Below, piece by piece: positions 57,667-64,000 of a DNA stretch of 64,000 nucleotides (the first letter of the stretch is position 1; the number at the start of each line of letters is the position of its first letter). This DNA is from DAOTEJ01 sp035454085 (GTDB lineage Bacteria; Pseudomonadota; Gammaproteobacteria; Burkholderiales; Burkholderiaceae_F). The stretch lies in assembly GCA_035454085.1 (NCBI GenBank), contig DAOTEJ010000002.1, positions 37,909 through 101,908 on the forward strand, given 5' to 3'. The translations under genes and the position numbers were made by a program. The notes under the pieces were generated by a model. The model searched no databases. It worked only from the letters and a program-made list of their open reading frames with translations, and had not been told where the DNA came from.

Positions 57667-57987
57667 TTACGCCTTCGCGCCGACCACGGCGCCGTTGCTC
57701 TTGAAGACGCGCACCTTCTTGCCGTCGACTTCCTTGAAGCCGACGCGGTCGCCCTTGCTGCTGGCGGGATTGAAGAGCATCAGATTGGACTGGTCGATCG
57801 GCATCGTCTTGTCGATGATGCCGCCGACAACGCCCTTCATCGGGTTGGGGCGCACGTGCTTCTTGACCACGTTGATGCCCTCGACCGTCACGTGACGCTC
57901 GTCGATGCGGGCCAGCACGGTGCCGCGCTTGCCCTTGTCGCGGCCGGCGATCACCACCACCTCGTCGCCCTTGCGGATGCGTTCCAT
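57667..57987 (-). CDS. rplX: 50S ribosomal protein L24
   Basis: 106-residue assembly-initiator protein with the KOW motif ([21 protein letters not shown]). The ATG at 57987 gives the normal N-terminus. A longer in-frame opening runs into rplN in another frame and is not coding. It lies 11 nt after rplN. Confidence 0.97.
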   Translation of the reverse strand: MERIRKGDEVVVIAGRDKGKRGTVLARIDERHVTVEGINVVKKHVRPNPMKGVVGGIIDKTMPIDQSNLMLFNPASSKGDRVGFKEVDGKKVRVFKSNGAVVGAKA

Positions 57988-57998
57988 CGCGCGCCTCC

Positions 57999-58367
57999 TT
58001 AAATGACTTCGGGCGCCAGCGACACGATCTTCATGAAGCGCTCGGTGCGCAGTTCGCGCGTGACCGGGCCGAAGATGCGGGTGCCGATGGGCTCCAGCTT
58101 GTTGTTGAGCAGCACGGCGGCGTTGCCGTCGAACGTGATCGCCGAGCCGTCGGGGCGACGCAGTCCCTTGGCGGTGCGAACCACCACCGCGCTGTAGACC
58201 TCGCCCTTCTTGACGCGCCCCCGAGGGGCGGCATCCTTGACCGTCACCTTGATGACGTCGCCGATGTTGGCGTAGCGGCGCTTCGAGCCGCCCAACACCT
58301 TGATACACATCACTGAGCGCGCGCCGGTGTTATCGGCGACGTCCAGCATCGTCTGCATCTGAATCAT
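57999..58367 (-). CDS. rplN: 50S ribosomal protein L14
   Basis: 122-residue protein beginning [27 protein letters not shown], at the 50S-30S interface. The ATG at 58367 is preferred over an in-frame start 15 nt upstream. It opens the spc operon, 222 nt after rpsQ, with its own putative promoter in the gap. Confidence 0.98.
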   Translation of the reverse strand: MIQMQTMLDVADNTGARSVMCIKVLGGSKRRYANIGDVIKVTVKDAAPRGRVKKGEVYSAVVVRTAKGLRRPDGSAITFDGNAAVLLNNKLEPIGTRIFGPVTRELRTERFMKIVSLAPEVI

Positions 58368-58589
58368 GGCTTCAAGTCCCAACTTATTCCGAGCCGCATT
58401 GGCAGCGCGGACAGTCTTGGTCCCGTCCGGGATGAAGAACCGGCCCGCGCGCCGCCGGGGAGGCCCCGCGTCGCGGGGTGGTGGCGCCCGGATCGGCTCC
58501 GGGAACTCCCCGCTGGCATCACTGCATCAGCGGGGAAGCTTTAGATGATAACCGAAACGAGGTGCGCCGCACAAGGGCAGCGCTTCCCC
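58368..58589 (-). promoter_or_regulatory. spc-operon promoter and structured leader (rpsQ-rplN gap)
   Basis: The largest gap within the ribosomal cluster. On the minus strand a -35-like TTGTGC (complement of 58569-58574) and a -10 TATCAT (complement of 58545-58550) are 18 nt apart. The leader then contains a 7-bp stem (58508-58514 with 58529-58535) and a 6-bp GC stem with a 3-nt loop (58464-58469 with 58473-58478). No T run follows either stem. This suits an independently promoted spc operon with a structured leader. A ribosomal-protein binding role is only a guess. Confidence 0.6.
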
Positions 58590-58868
58590 TTAGATGACGC
58601 TGGCGGCCTCGACGACGCGAGTCACGGTCCAGGACTTGGTCTTGGACACGGGGCGGGTTTCCGCGATCTCGACGGTGTCGCCCTCGTTGACCGCGTTGGT
58701 CTCGTCGTGGGCGTGATACTTCCTGGAGCGAACGATGATCTTCCCGTAGAGCGGGTGCTTGACCTTGCGCTCGACCAGGACGGTGACCGTCTTGTCCATC
58801 TTGTTGCTCACGACCCTGCCCACCAGCGTGCGGGTGAGGGAGGTCTTCTCGATCTTTGCGTCGCTCAT
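58590..58868 (-). CDS. rpsQ: 30S ribosomal protein S17
   Basis: 92-residue OB-fold primary binding protein. The signature [32 protein letters not shown] is present. It overlaps the rpmC stop by 4 nt and ends the S10 operon, followed by a 222-nt gap. Confidence 0.98.
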   Translation of the reverse strand: MSDAKIEKTSLTRTLVGRVVSNKMDKTVTVLVERKVKHPLYGKIIVRSRKYHAHDETNAVNEGDTVEIAETRPVSKTKSWTVTRVVEAASVI

Positions 58869-59059
58869 TTGGCCGCCGCCTTCTGGCTGAGAACCGTCCG
58901 CACGCGCGCGATGTCGCGGCGCGTAACGCGGATCTGGTTCGTGTTCTGCAGTTGCTGCGTGGCCTTCTGCATGCGCAGAGAGAAGTGCGCCTTGAGCAGG
59001 TCTTGCAGCTCCTTGTTGAGCGCAGCCACGTCCATGGCGCGCAGTTCCTTCGCATTCAT
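58865..59059 (-). CDS. rpmC: 50S ribosomal protein L29
   Basis: 64-residue helical hairpin at the exit tunnel that contributes to the trigger-factor and SRP dock. It begins [26 protein letters not shown]. It lies 12 nt after rplP and overlaps rpsQ. Confidence 0.97.
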   Translation of the reverse strand: MNAKELRAMDVAALNKELQDLLKAHFSLRMQKATQQLQNTNQIRVTRRDIARVRTVLSQKAAAK

Positions 59060-59071
59060 CGCGGTCTCCTC

Positions 59072-59488
59072 TTACTGGCCGAGCTGGCGCACGACGAAGG
59101 TGGTCTTCACCGGCAGCTTGGCCGCTGCCAGCGCGAAAGCCTCGCGGGCGAGCGTCTCGTCCACGCCATCCATCTCGTAGATCACGCGACCGGGCTGGAT
59201 CTGGGCCACCCAGTACTCCGGGTTGCCCTTGCCGTTGCCCATGCGCACCTCGGCAGGCTTCTGCGAGATGGGCTTGTCGGGGAACACGCGGATCCAGACG
59301 CGGCCACCGCGCTTGATGTGACGGGTGATGGCGCGGCGGGCGGCCTCGATCTGGCGGGCGGTCAGGCGACCGCGTTCGGTCGCCTTCAGGCCGAAGTCGC
59401 CGAACGAGACGTTGGCACCGCGGGTGGCAACGCCATAGTTGCGACCCTTCTGGTCCTTGCGGTACTTGCGTCGAGCGGGTTGCAGCAT
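59072..59488 (-). CDS. rplP: 50S ribosomal protein L16
   Basis: 138-residue protein at the A-site tRNA elbow. It begins [17 protein letters not shown] and contains the conserved [33 protein letters not shown] loop. It lies 3 nt after rpsC. Confidence 0.98.
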   Translation of the reverse strand: MLQPARRKYRKDQKGRNYGVATRGANVSFGDFGLKATERGRLTARQIEAARRAITRHIKRGGRVWIRVFPDKPISQKPAEVRMGNGKGNPEYWVAQIQPGRVIYEMDGVDETLAREAFALAAAKLPVKTTFVVRQLGQ

Positions 59489-59491
59489 TGC

Positions 59492-60373
59492 TTACTCTCC
59501 GTCTTTGGCGGGCGCGGGCTTGGCTGCCGGGTCGGCGGCCTTGCGAACGCGCTTGACCGCGGGCTTGGCGGGCTCGTCCTTGGCAGCCTCGGCAGGGGCG
59601 GCGGCAGTCGTCGCGCCTTCGGGCTTGCGCACCGGCGGGCGACGCGTCCCGGGCTTGGCGCCAGGGCGGTCACCGGCGGGACGCCGCGGGCGGCGCTCCT
59701 CGCGATCACCCGGCGCCGGGGTGTCGGCGGCGGGCGCGTCGTTGCGACCCAGGGTGTCGCCCTTGTAGACCCAGACCTTCACGCCGATCACGCCGTAGGT
59801 GGTCTTGGCTTCCGAGAAACCGTAGTCGATGTCCGCGCGCAGCGTGTGCAGGGGCACGCGGCCCTCGCGGTACCACTCGGTGCGGGCGATCTCGATGCCG
59901 TTGAGGCGGCCCGAGGACATGATCTTGATGCCCTGGGCACCAAGTCGCATGGCGTTTTGCATCGCGCGCTTCATGGCGCGGCGGAACATGATGCGCTTCT
60001 CGAGCTGCTGGGTGATCGAGTCGGCGATCAGCTGCGCGTCGACCTCCGGCTTGCGGATCTCCTCGATGTTGACGTGCACGGGCACGCCCATCATCTTCTG
60101 GAGGGTCGACTTCAGCGTCTCGATGTCCTCGCCCTTCTTGCCGATCACCACGCCCGGACGCGCCGAGTAGATGGTGATGCGGGCGTTCTTCGCGGGGCGC
60201 TCGATCACGATGCGGCCCACGGAAGCGCTGCGCAGCTTCTTCTTCAGGAACTCGCGGACCTTGAGATCCTCGCCAAGAATGCGAGCGAAGTCAGGGCCCG
60301 ACGCGTACCAGCGCGAAGTCCAGTTGCGCGAGACCGGCAGACGGAAGCCGGTGGGATTGATTTTCTGTCCCAT
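59492..60373 (-). CDS. rpsC: 30S ribosomal protein S3 with long basic C-terminal extension
   Basis: 293-residue head protein with the KH domain ([31 protein letters not shown]) and S3 C-terminal domain ending near residue 210 ([11 protein letters not shown]). E. coli S3 has 233 residues. Here about 83 residues of Pro/Ala/Arg/Lys-rich, low-complexity sequence follow the fold. Extended S3 tails are known in Burkholderiales, and this one seems on the long side. It lies 7 nt after rplV. Confidence 0.97.
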   Translation of the reverse strand: MGQKINPTGFRLPVSRNWTSRWYASGPDFARILGEDLKVREFLKKKLRSASVGRIVIERPAKNARITIYSARPGVVIGKKGEDIETLKSTLQKMMGVPVHVNIEEIRKPEVDAQLIADSITQQLEKRIMFRRAMKRAMQNAMRLGAQGIKIMSSGRLNGIEIARTEWYREGRVPLHTLRADIDYGFSEAKTTYGVIGVKVWVYKGDTLGRNDAPAADTPAPGDREERRPRRPAGDRPGAKPGTRRPPVRKPEGATTAAAPAEAAKDEPAKPAVKRVRKAADPAAKPAPAKDGE

Positions 60374-60380
60374 GCGTCAC

Positions 60381-60725
60381 CTATTTCTTGGGTTTCGCGT
60401 CGCCGACCGACACGTAGATGTGGCAGGTCTGCTTCCCGATGCGCGCGCCGCGTCCCTTGGCCCGCGCCGAGAAGCGGCGCAGCGTTGCGGCCTTCTCGAC
60501 ATGGATCTTGGTGATACGCAGCTCGTCGATGTCGGCGCCGTCGTTGTGCTCGGCGTTCGCGATCGCGGACTCGAGCGCCTTCTTGATGATTCCCGCGGCC
60601 TTCTTCGGCGTGAAGGCAAGGATGTTCAGCGCCTTGTCGACCGGCTTGCCGCGGACCAGGTCGGCGACCAGGCGACCCTTCTGGGCCGACAGGCGCACGC
60701 CGCGGACGATTGCAGTGGTTTCCAT
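60381..60725 (-). CDS. rplV: 50S ribosomal protein L22
   Basis: 114-residue protein whose beta-hairpin lines the exit tunnel ([19 protein letters not shown]). The start [26 protein letters not shown] matches the family. A directly preceding ATG (60728) is equally open and would add one Met, since GAGG is placed suitably for either. It lies 5 nt after rpsS. Confidence 0.97.
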   Translation of the reverse strand: METTAIVRGVRLSAQKGRLVADLVRGKPVDKALNILAFTPKKAAGIIKKALESAIANAEHNDGADIDELRITKIHVEKAATLRRFSARAKGRGARIGKQTCHIYVSVGDAKPKK

Positions 60726-60730
60726 CATGC

Positions 60731-61015
60731 TTACCTCTTGCCCGGGCCGGACTTCTTGTCGGCGGCGTGGCCCTTGAAGGTGCGCGTCTGCGCGAACTCG
60801 CCGAGCTTGTGCCCGACCATGTTCTCGTTGACGTAGACCGGAACATGCTGGCGCCCGTTGTGCACGGCGATCGTCAGGCCAATGAACTCGGGCAGGATGG
60901 TCGAGCGGCGCGACCAGGTCTTGATCGGACGCTTGTCGCGGGTAGCCGACGCAGCCTCAATTTTCTTCAGCAGGTGCCCATCGACGAACGGGCCCTTTTT
61001 TAGCGAGCGAGACAT
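60731..61015 (-). CDS. rpsS: 30S ribosomal protein S19
   Basis: 94-residue head protein beginning [20 protein letters not shown] and containing [30 protein letters not shown]. It lies 11 nt after rplB. Confidence 0.98.
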   Translation of the reverse strand: MSRSLKKGPFVDGHLLKKIEAASATRDKRPIKTWSRRSTILPEFIGLTIAVHNGRQHVPVYVNENMVGHKLGEFAQTRTFKGHAADKKSGPGKR

Positions 61016-61026
61016 TCAGCCCCCCC

Positions 61027-61854
61027 TTACTTGCGGTGACGGCGCTGCACGATCATCGAATCGGTGCGCTTGTTCTTGCGGGTGCGATGGCCCTTGGACA
61101 ACGTGCCCCAGGGGCTGACCGGCGCGCGCTTCGTGCCGGTGCGGCCTTCGCCGCCGCCGTGCGGGTGGTCCACCGGGTTCATGGCCACGCCACGGACGGT
61201 CGGACGGATGCCGCGCCAGCGCTTCGCGCCGGCCTTGCCGTACTCGCGCAGGCTGTTTTCTTCGTTACCCACTTCGCCGATCGTGGCACGGCACTCGATC
61301 AGCACCTTGCGGATCTCGCCCGAGCGCAGCCGCACCTGGGCGTAGGCCCCTTCACGCGCCAGCAGCTGCGCCGAGGTGCCCGCCGAGCGCGCGATCTGCG
61401 CGCCCTTGCCGGGCTGCATCTCGATGCAGTGGATCGTCGAGCCGACCGGGATGTTGCGCAGGGGCAGCGTGTTGCCGACCTTGATCGGCGCTTCCTGGCC
61501 GTTCATGAGCTCGGCACCGACCGTCAGACCCTTGGGCGCGACGATGTAGCGGCGCTCGCCGTCTGCGTAGAGCAGCAGGGCGATGTGCGCGGAACGGTTG
61601 GGGTCGTACTCGACGCGCTCGACCTTGGCGACGATGCCGTCCTTGTCGCGACGGAAGTCGATGATGCGGTAGGCCTGCTTGTGGCCACCGCCCTTGTGCC
61701 GGATCGTGATCCGGCCATTGTTGTTGCGACCCGACCCGCGGTTCTTCTTCTCGGTCAGCGCGGCGAAGGGCTTGCCCTTGTGCAACTGCGAGTTGACGAC
61801 CTTGACCGCGTGACGGCGGCCCGGGGAAGTCGGCTTGACCTTGACGAGCGCCAT
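61027..61854 (-). CDS. rplB: 50S ribosomal protein L2
   Basis: 275-residue protein essential for subunit association and the peptidyl-transferase region. The conserved [18 protein letters not shown] segment holds the key histidine. The C-terminal basic tail is normal. The start shares one base with the rplW stop (TAATG). Confidence 0.98.
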   Translation of the reverse strand: MALVKVKPTSPGRRHAVKVVNSQLHKGKPFAALTEKKNRGSGRNNNGRITIRHKGGGHKQAYRIIDFRRDKDGIVAKVERVEYDPNRSAHIALLLYADGERRYIVAPKGLTVGAELMNGQEAPIKVGNTLPLRNIPVGSTIHCIEMQPGKGAQIARSAGTSAQLLAREGAYAQVRLRSGEIRKVLIECRATIGEVGNEENSLREYGKAGAKRWRGIRPTVRGVAMNPVDHPHGGGEGRTGTKRAPVSPWGTLSKGHRTRKNKRTDSMIVQRRHRK

Positions 61855-62153
61855 TACTTCACCTCTTGCGCGAAGTTGATTTCCTGACCCGGCTTGAGGC
61901 TCACGTACGCCTTGCGCACGTCATTGCGCCGGCCCTGGAAGCGGCCGAAGCGCTTCTCCTTGCCCTTCTGGTTCAGGATCTGCACGGACTCGACCTGCAC
62001 CTTGAAGAGCAGCTCGACCGCGGCCTTCACCTCGGGCTTGGTGGCATCGGGCAGGACGCGGAAGGCCACCTGCTCGTTCTTGTCGGCCATCATCGTGCTC
62101 TTCTCGGAGACGATCGGCGCGACGAGCACCTTGTAAAGACGATCTTGGCTCAT
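61854..62153 (-). CDS. rplW: 50S ribosomal protein L23
   Basis: 99-residue tunnel-exit protein that docks trigger factor and SRP. It begins [25 protein letters not shown]. The ATG at 62153 is chosen because it overlaps the rplD stop as ATGA. A GTG 6 nt upstream is in frame. Its stop overlaps rplB by one base. Confidence 0.97.
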   Translation of the reverse strand: MSQDRLYKVLVAPIVSEKSTMMADKNEQVAFRVLPDATKPEVKAAVELLFKVQVESVQILNQKGKEKRFGRFQGRRNDVRKAYVSLKPGQEINFAQEVK

Positions 62154-62770
62154 CCCCACATCTCCTCGAGCTTGGCGATCGCCGGCTTCGTCATCACCAC
62201 CTGCTTGTAGTGGATCAGCGACAGCGGGTCCGCGTAGCGCGGCTCGACGACCATCACGTTCTTCAGGTTGCGCGAAGCCAGGTACAGGTTCTCGTCGACC
62301 TCGTCGGTGATGATGAGAGCGGACTCCAGACCCATGGCCTTGAGCTTCTGCGCCAGCGCCTTGGTCTTGGGCGAGTCGACGGTGAGGCTATCGATTGCCA
62401 CCAGGCGTCCGTCGCGGGCGAGCTTAGACAGGATCGAGGTCATGCCCGCGCGGTACATCTTCTTGTTCACCTTGTGGGTGAAGTTCTCGTCGGGACGATT
62501 GGGGAAGGCGCGGCCGCCGCCACGCCACACCGGCGAGGCGCTGGTGCCGGCACGGGCACGGCCCGTACCCTTCTGGCGCCACGGCTTCTTGGTGGTGTGC
62601 GAGACCTCGGTGCGCGTCTTCTGGGCACGGGTGCCCTGGCGCGCGTTGGCCTGGTAGGCCACCACGATCTGGTGCACCAGAGCCTCGTTGAACTCGCGAC
62701 CGAACAGCGTGTCGGACGCCGCCACGGTGGCGGTCGCCTGGCCCTGTTCGTTCAGGACTTTCAGTTCCAT
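62150..62770 (-). CDS. rplD: 50S ribosomal protein L4
   Basis: 206-residue tunnel protein with the long rRNA-binding loop ([42 protein letters not shown]). In E. coli L4 represses its own S10 operon at both transcription and translation. It lies 9 nt after rplC and overlaps rplW by 4 nt. Confidence 0.98.
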   Translation of the reverse strand: MELKVLNEQGQATATVAASDTLFGREFNEALVHQIVVAYQANARQGTRAQKTRTEVSHTTKKPWRQKGTGRARAGTSASPVWRGGGRAFPNRPDENFTHKVNKKMYRAGMTSILSKLARDGRLVAIDSLTVDSPKTKALAQKLKAMGLESALIITDEVDENLYLASRNLKNVMVVEPRYADPLSLIHYKQVVMTKPAIAKLEEMWG

Positions 62771-62779
62771 GGCCGCTCC

Positions 62780-63424
62780 TTATGCCTTGACCGCGGGACG
62801 CACGATCACCCGACCACCGGCCGCGCCGGGCACCGCGCCACGAACCAGCAGCAGCTGGCGCTCGGGGTCGATGCGGGCGATCACGAGGTTCTGGGTCGTG
62901 CGCTGGTCGTCGCCGAGGTGACCGGCCATGCGCTTGCCGGGGAACACGCGGCCCGGATCCTGGCGATTGCCGATGGAGCCCGGGGCGTTGGTGGTCACCG
63001 AGTTACCGTGCGAGGCGCGGTTCGACGAGAAGTGGTGGCGCTTGATGGCGCCGGCGAAGCCCTTGCCGATCGTCACGCCGGTGACGTCGACCTTCTGGCC
63101 CACGGCGAACAGATCGACGCCGAGCGGCGCGCCGGGCTTGAACTCGGCGAGCTTGGTGGCTTCGACATGGAACTCCTTGAGCACTTCGCCCGCCTCGACT
63201 CCGGCCTTGGCGTACTGACCGGCGAGGGGCTTGCTCACGCGCGACGGCTTCTTGCTGCCGAAGGCGACCTGGACTGCGTTGTAGCCGTCGGTTTCAACCG
63301 TCTTCACGAGCGTGACGCGGTTGTTCGACACGTCGAGCACGGTCACCGGGACGGACTCGCCGTCGTCGGTGAAAATGCGCGTCATGCCGACCTTGCGACC
63401 GACAAGGCCGAGCTTGTCACTCAT
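62780..63424 (-). CDS. rplC: 50S ribosomal protein L3
   Basis: 214-residue protein reaching towards the peptidyl-transferase centre. The central loop with [30 protein letters not shown] is intact and includes the glutamine that PrmB methylates in the family. The ATG at 63424 has GGAGAG at a normal distance. It follows rpsJ by 137 nt, a gap with a putative promoter. Confidence 0.98.
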   Translation of the reverse strand: MSDKLGLVGRKVGMTRIFTDDGESVPVTVLDVSNNRVTLVKTVETDGYNAVQVAFGSKKPSRVSKPLAGQYAKAGVEAGEVLKEFHVEATKLAEFKPGAPLGVDLFAVGQKVDVTGVTIGKGFAGAIKRHHFSSNRASHGNSVTTNAPGSIGNRQDPGRVFPGKRMAGHLGDDQRTTQNLVIARIDPERQLLLVRGAVPGAAGGRVIVRPAVKA

Positions 63425-63510
63425 TGTTCTCTCCACCCCGGCTGCGATTGGCCGGGACCATTGTCAAACGACGCGTCCGGTCACCTGGACCAGATCGCTG
63501 AAAGCCTTGG

Positions 63511-63540
63511 ATTGTAGCTTGTTCGCGCCAGGCGCGGCAA
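63511..63540 (-). promoter_or_regulatory. Putative sigma-70 promoter between rpsJ and rplC
   Basis: On the minus strand TTGCCG (complement of 63535-63540) and TACAAT (complement of 63511-63516) are 18 nt apart, matching consensus at 4 of 6 and 5 of 6 positions. Transcripts would start near 63504 and carry an 80-nt leader into rplC. This would let rplC onward be expressed without rpsJ. Confidence 0.55.
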
Positions 63541-63561
63541 GCCGGCGGGAATCCCTAGCCC

Positions 63562-63873
63562 TTACTGAACCTTGATCTCCACATCGACGCCAGCCGGCAG
63601 GTCGAGCTTCATGAGCGCGTCCACCGTCTTGTCCGTCGGGTCGATGATGTCCATCAGGCGCTGGTGGGTGCGGATCTCGAACTGGTCGCGCGACGTCTTG
63701 TTCACGTGGGGCGAACGCAGGATGTCGAAGCGCTGGATGCGGGTAGGCAGGGGGACCGGCCCGCGCACCACGGCGCCGGTGCGCTTGGCGGTGTCGACGA
63801 TCTCCAGGGCCGACTGGTCGATGAGCTTGTAGTCGAACGCCTTGAGACGGATGCGGATGCGTTGGTTTTGCAT
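63562..63873 (-). CDS. rpsJ: 30S ribosomal protein S10
   Basis: 103-residue protein of the 30S head that also serves as NusE in antitermination complexes. It begins [22 protein letters not shown] and ends DVEIKVQ. It lies 73 nt after tuf, and a gap of 137 nt follows before rplC. Confidence 0.98.
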   Translation of the reverse strand: MQNQRIRIRLKAFDYKLIDQSALEIVDTAKRTGAVVRGPVPLPTRIQRFDILRSPHVNKTSRDQFEIRTHQRLMDIIDPTDKTVDALMKLDLPAGVDVEIKVQ

Positions 63874-63896
63874 TTGGTTGTCCTTGAAAGAGCGAG

Positions 63897-63918
63897 GGGC
63901 CGGCCTCGCGGCCGGCCC
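63897..63918 (-). other. GC hairpin between tuf and rpsJ
   Basis: An 8-bp perfect stem (63897-63904 with 63911-63918) with a 6-nt loop sits midway between the tuf stop and the rpsJ start. There is no T run on the minus strand, so it would not stop polymerase efficiently. It may mark a processing site or a pause. Confidence 0.4.
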
Positions 63919-63946
63919 GCGATTGCTGCTTCGATCGGGCCCTGCG

Positions 63947-64000
63947 TCAGGCGATGATCTTGGCCACGACGCCGGCGCCGACGGTGCGGCCGCCTTCGCG
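63947..64000 (-). CDS. tuf: Elongation factor Tu (partial, last 17 codons)
   Basis: The window edge retains only [17 protein letters not shown] and the stop, the C-terminus of EF-Tu domain 3. The remainder lies to the right. Position directly before rpsJ is the standard tuf-rpsJ junction of the str/S10 clusters in betaproteobacteria. Confidence 0.95.
   Translation of the reverse strand, partial: REGGRTVGAGVVAKIIA

Overview
The window is chromosomal core DNA of a GC-rich betaproteobacterium, most likely order Burkholderiales. This is inferred from gene content and order, since no 16S rRNA gene is present. Pointers are the linked petAB, tat, his, murA, mla and gltBD blocks, the pilMNOPQ-aroK-aroB-dgt block, separate hisI and hisE genes, and a complete S10-spc-alpha ribosomal cluster with infA and rpmJ between secY and rpsM. 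No prophage, integrase, CRISPR array, rRNA or tRNA was seen. Nearly every base belongs to a recognisable gene.

Layout. 1-1535 (minus): cytochrome bc1 genes petB (cut by the window edge) and petA. 1745-4938 (plus): mscL, a membrane-anchored one-PDZ serine protease, and an orphan PaaK-like adenylate-forming enzyme. 4895-22152 (minus): a dense array that reads, in transcription order, acyl-CoA thioesterase, mlaF-E-D-A-C-B (outer-membrane lipid asymmetry), an ABC exporter pair, a BolA-like protein, murA, hisG-D-C-B-H-A-F-I-E, a HIT protein, tatA-B-C and a Sel1-repeat protein. 22188-28403 (minus): glutamate synthase gltB-gltD. 28488-29256: a RAYT-type transposase-like gene with a palindromic element at its 3' end. 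29294-37275 (minus): pilM-N-O-P-Q, an intrinsic terminator, then aroK, aroB and a dGTPase-like gene.

37651-48540 is mainly plus strand: mrcA (PBP1a), lptM and lysA, engB, hemB, corA and guaC. Minus-strand cyaY, msrP-msrQ and a diheme cytochrome c are interspersed. Between engB and hemB three hairpins plus a terminator on the minus strand match the betaproteobacterial anti-hemB RNA. 48537-49264 (minus) carries cutA and hslR. 49352-64000 (minus) carries, in transcription order, the end of tuf, the S10, spc and alpha operons, rpoA and rplQ, closed by an intrinsic terminator.

The window therefore serves envelope maintenance (murA, mrcA, Mla, Tat, type IV pilus alignment complex), amino-acid synthesis (histidine, glutamate, chorismate, lysine), respiration and heme, purine salvage and translation. 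Tight 1-4 nt overlaps show extensive translational coupling. The parts that look least ordinary are non-coding or marginal: the anti-hemB RNA, the RAYT gene lacking its HUH histidines and nucleophilic tyrosine, terminator-like hairpins placed between the putative promoter and start codon of guaC and of the cytochrome c gene, a C9 tract at the start of tatC, and a possible dispersed repeat splitting mlaE from mlaD.
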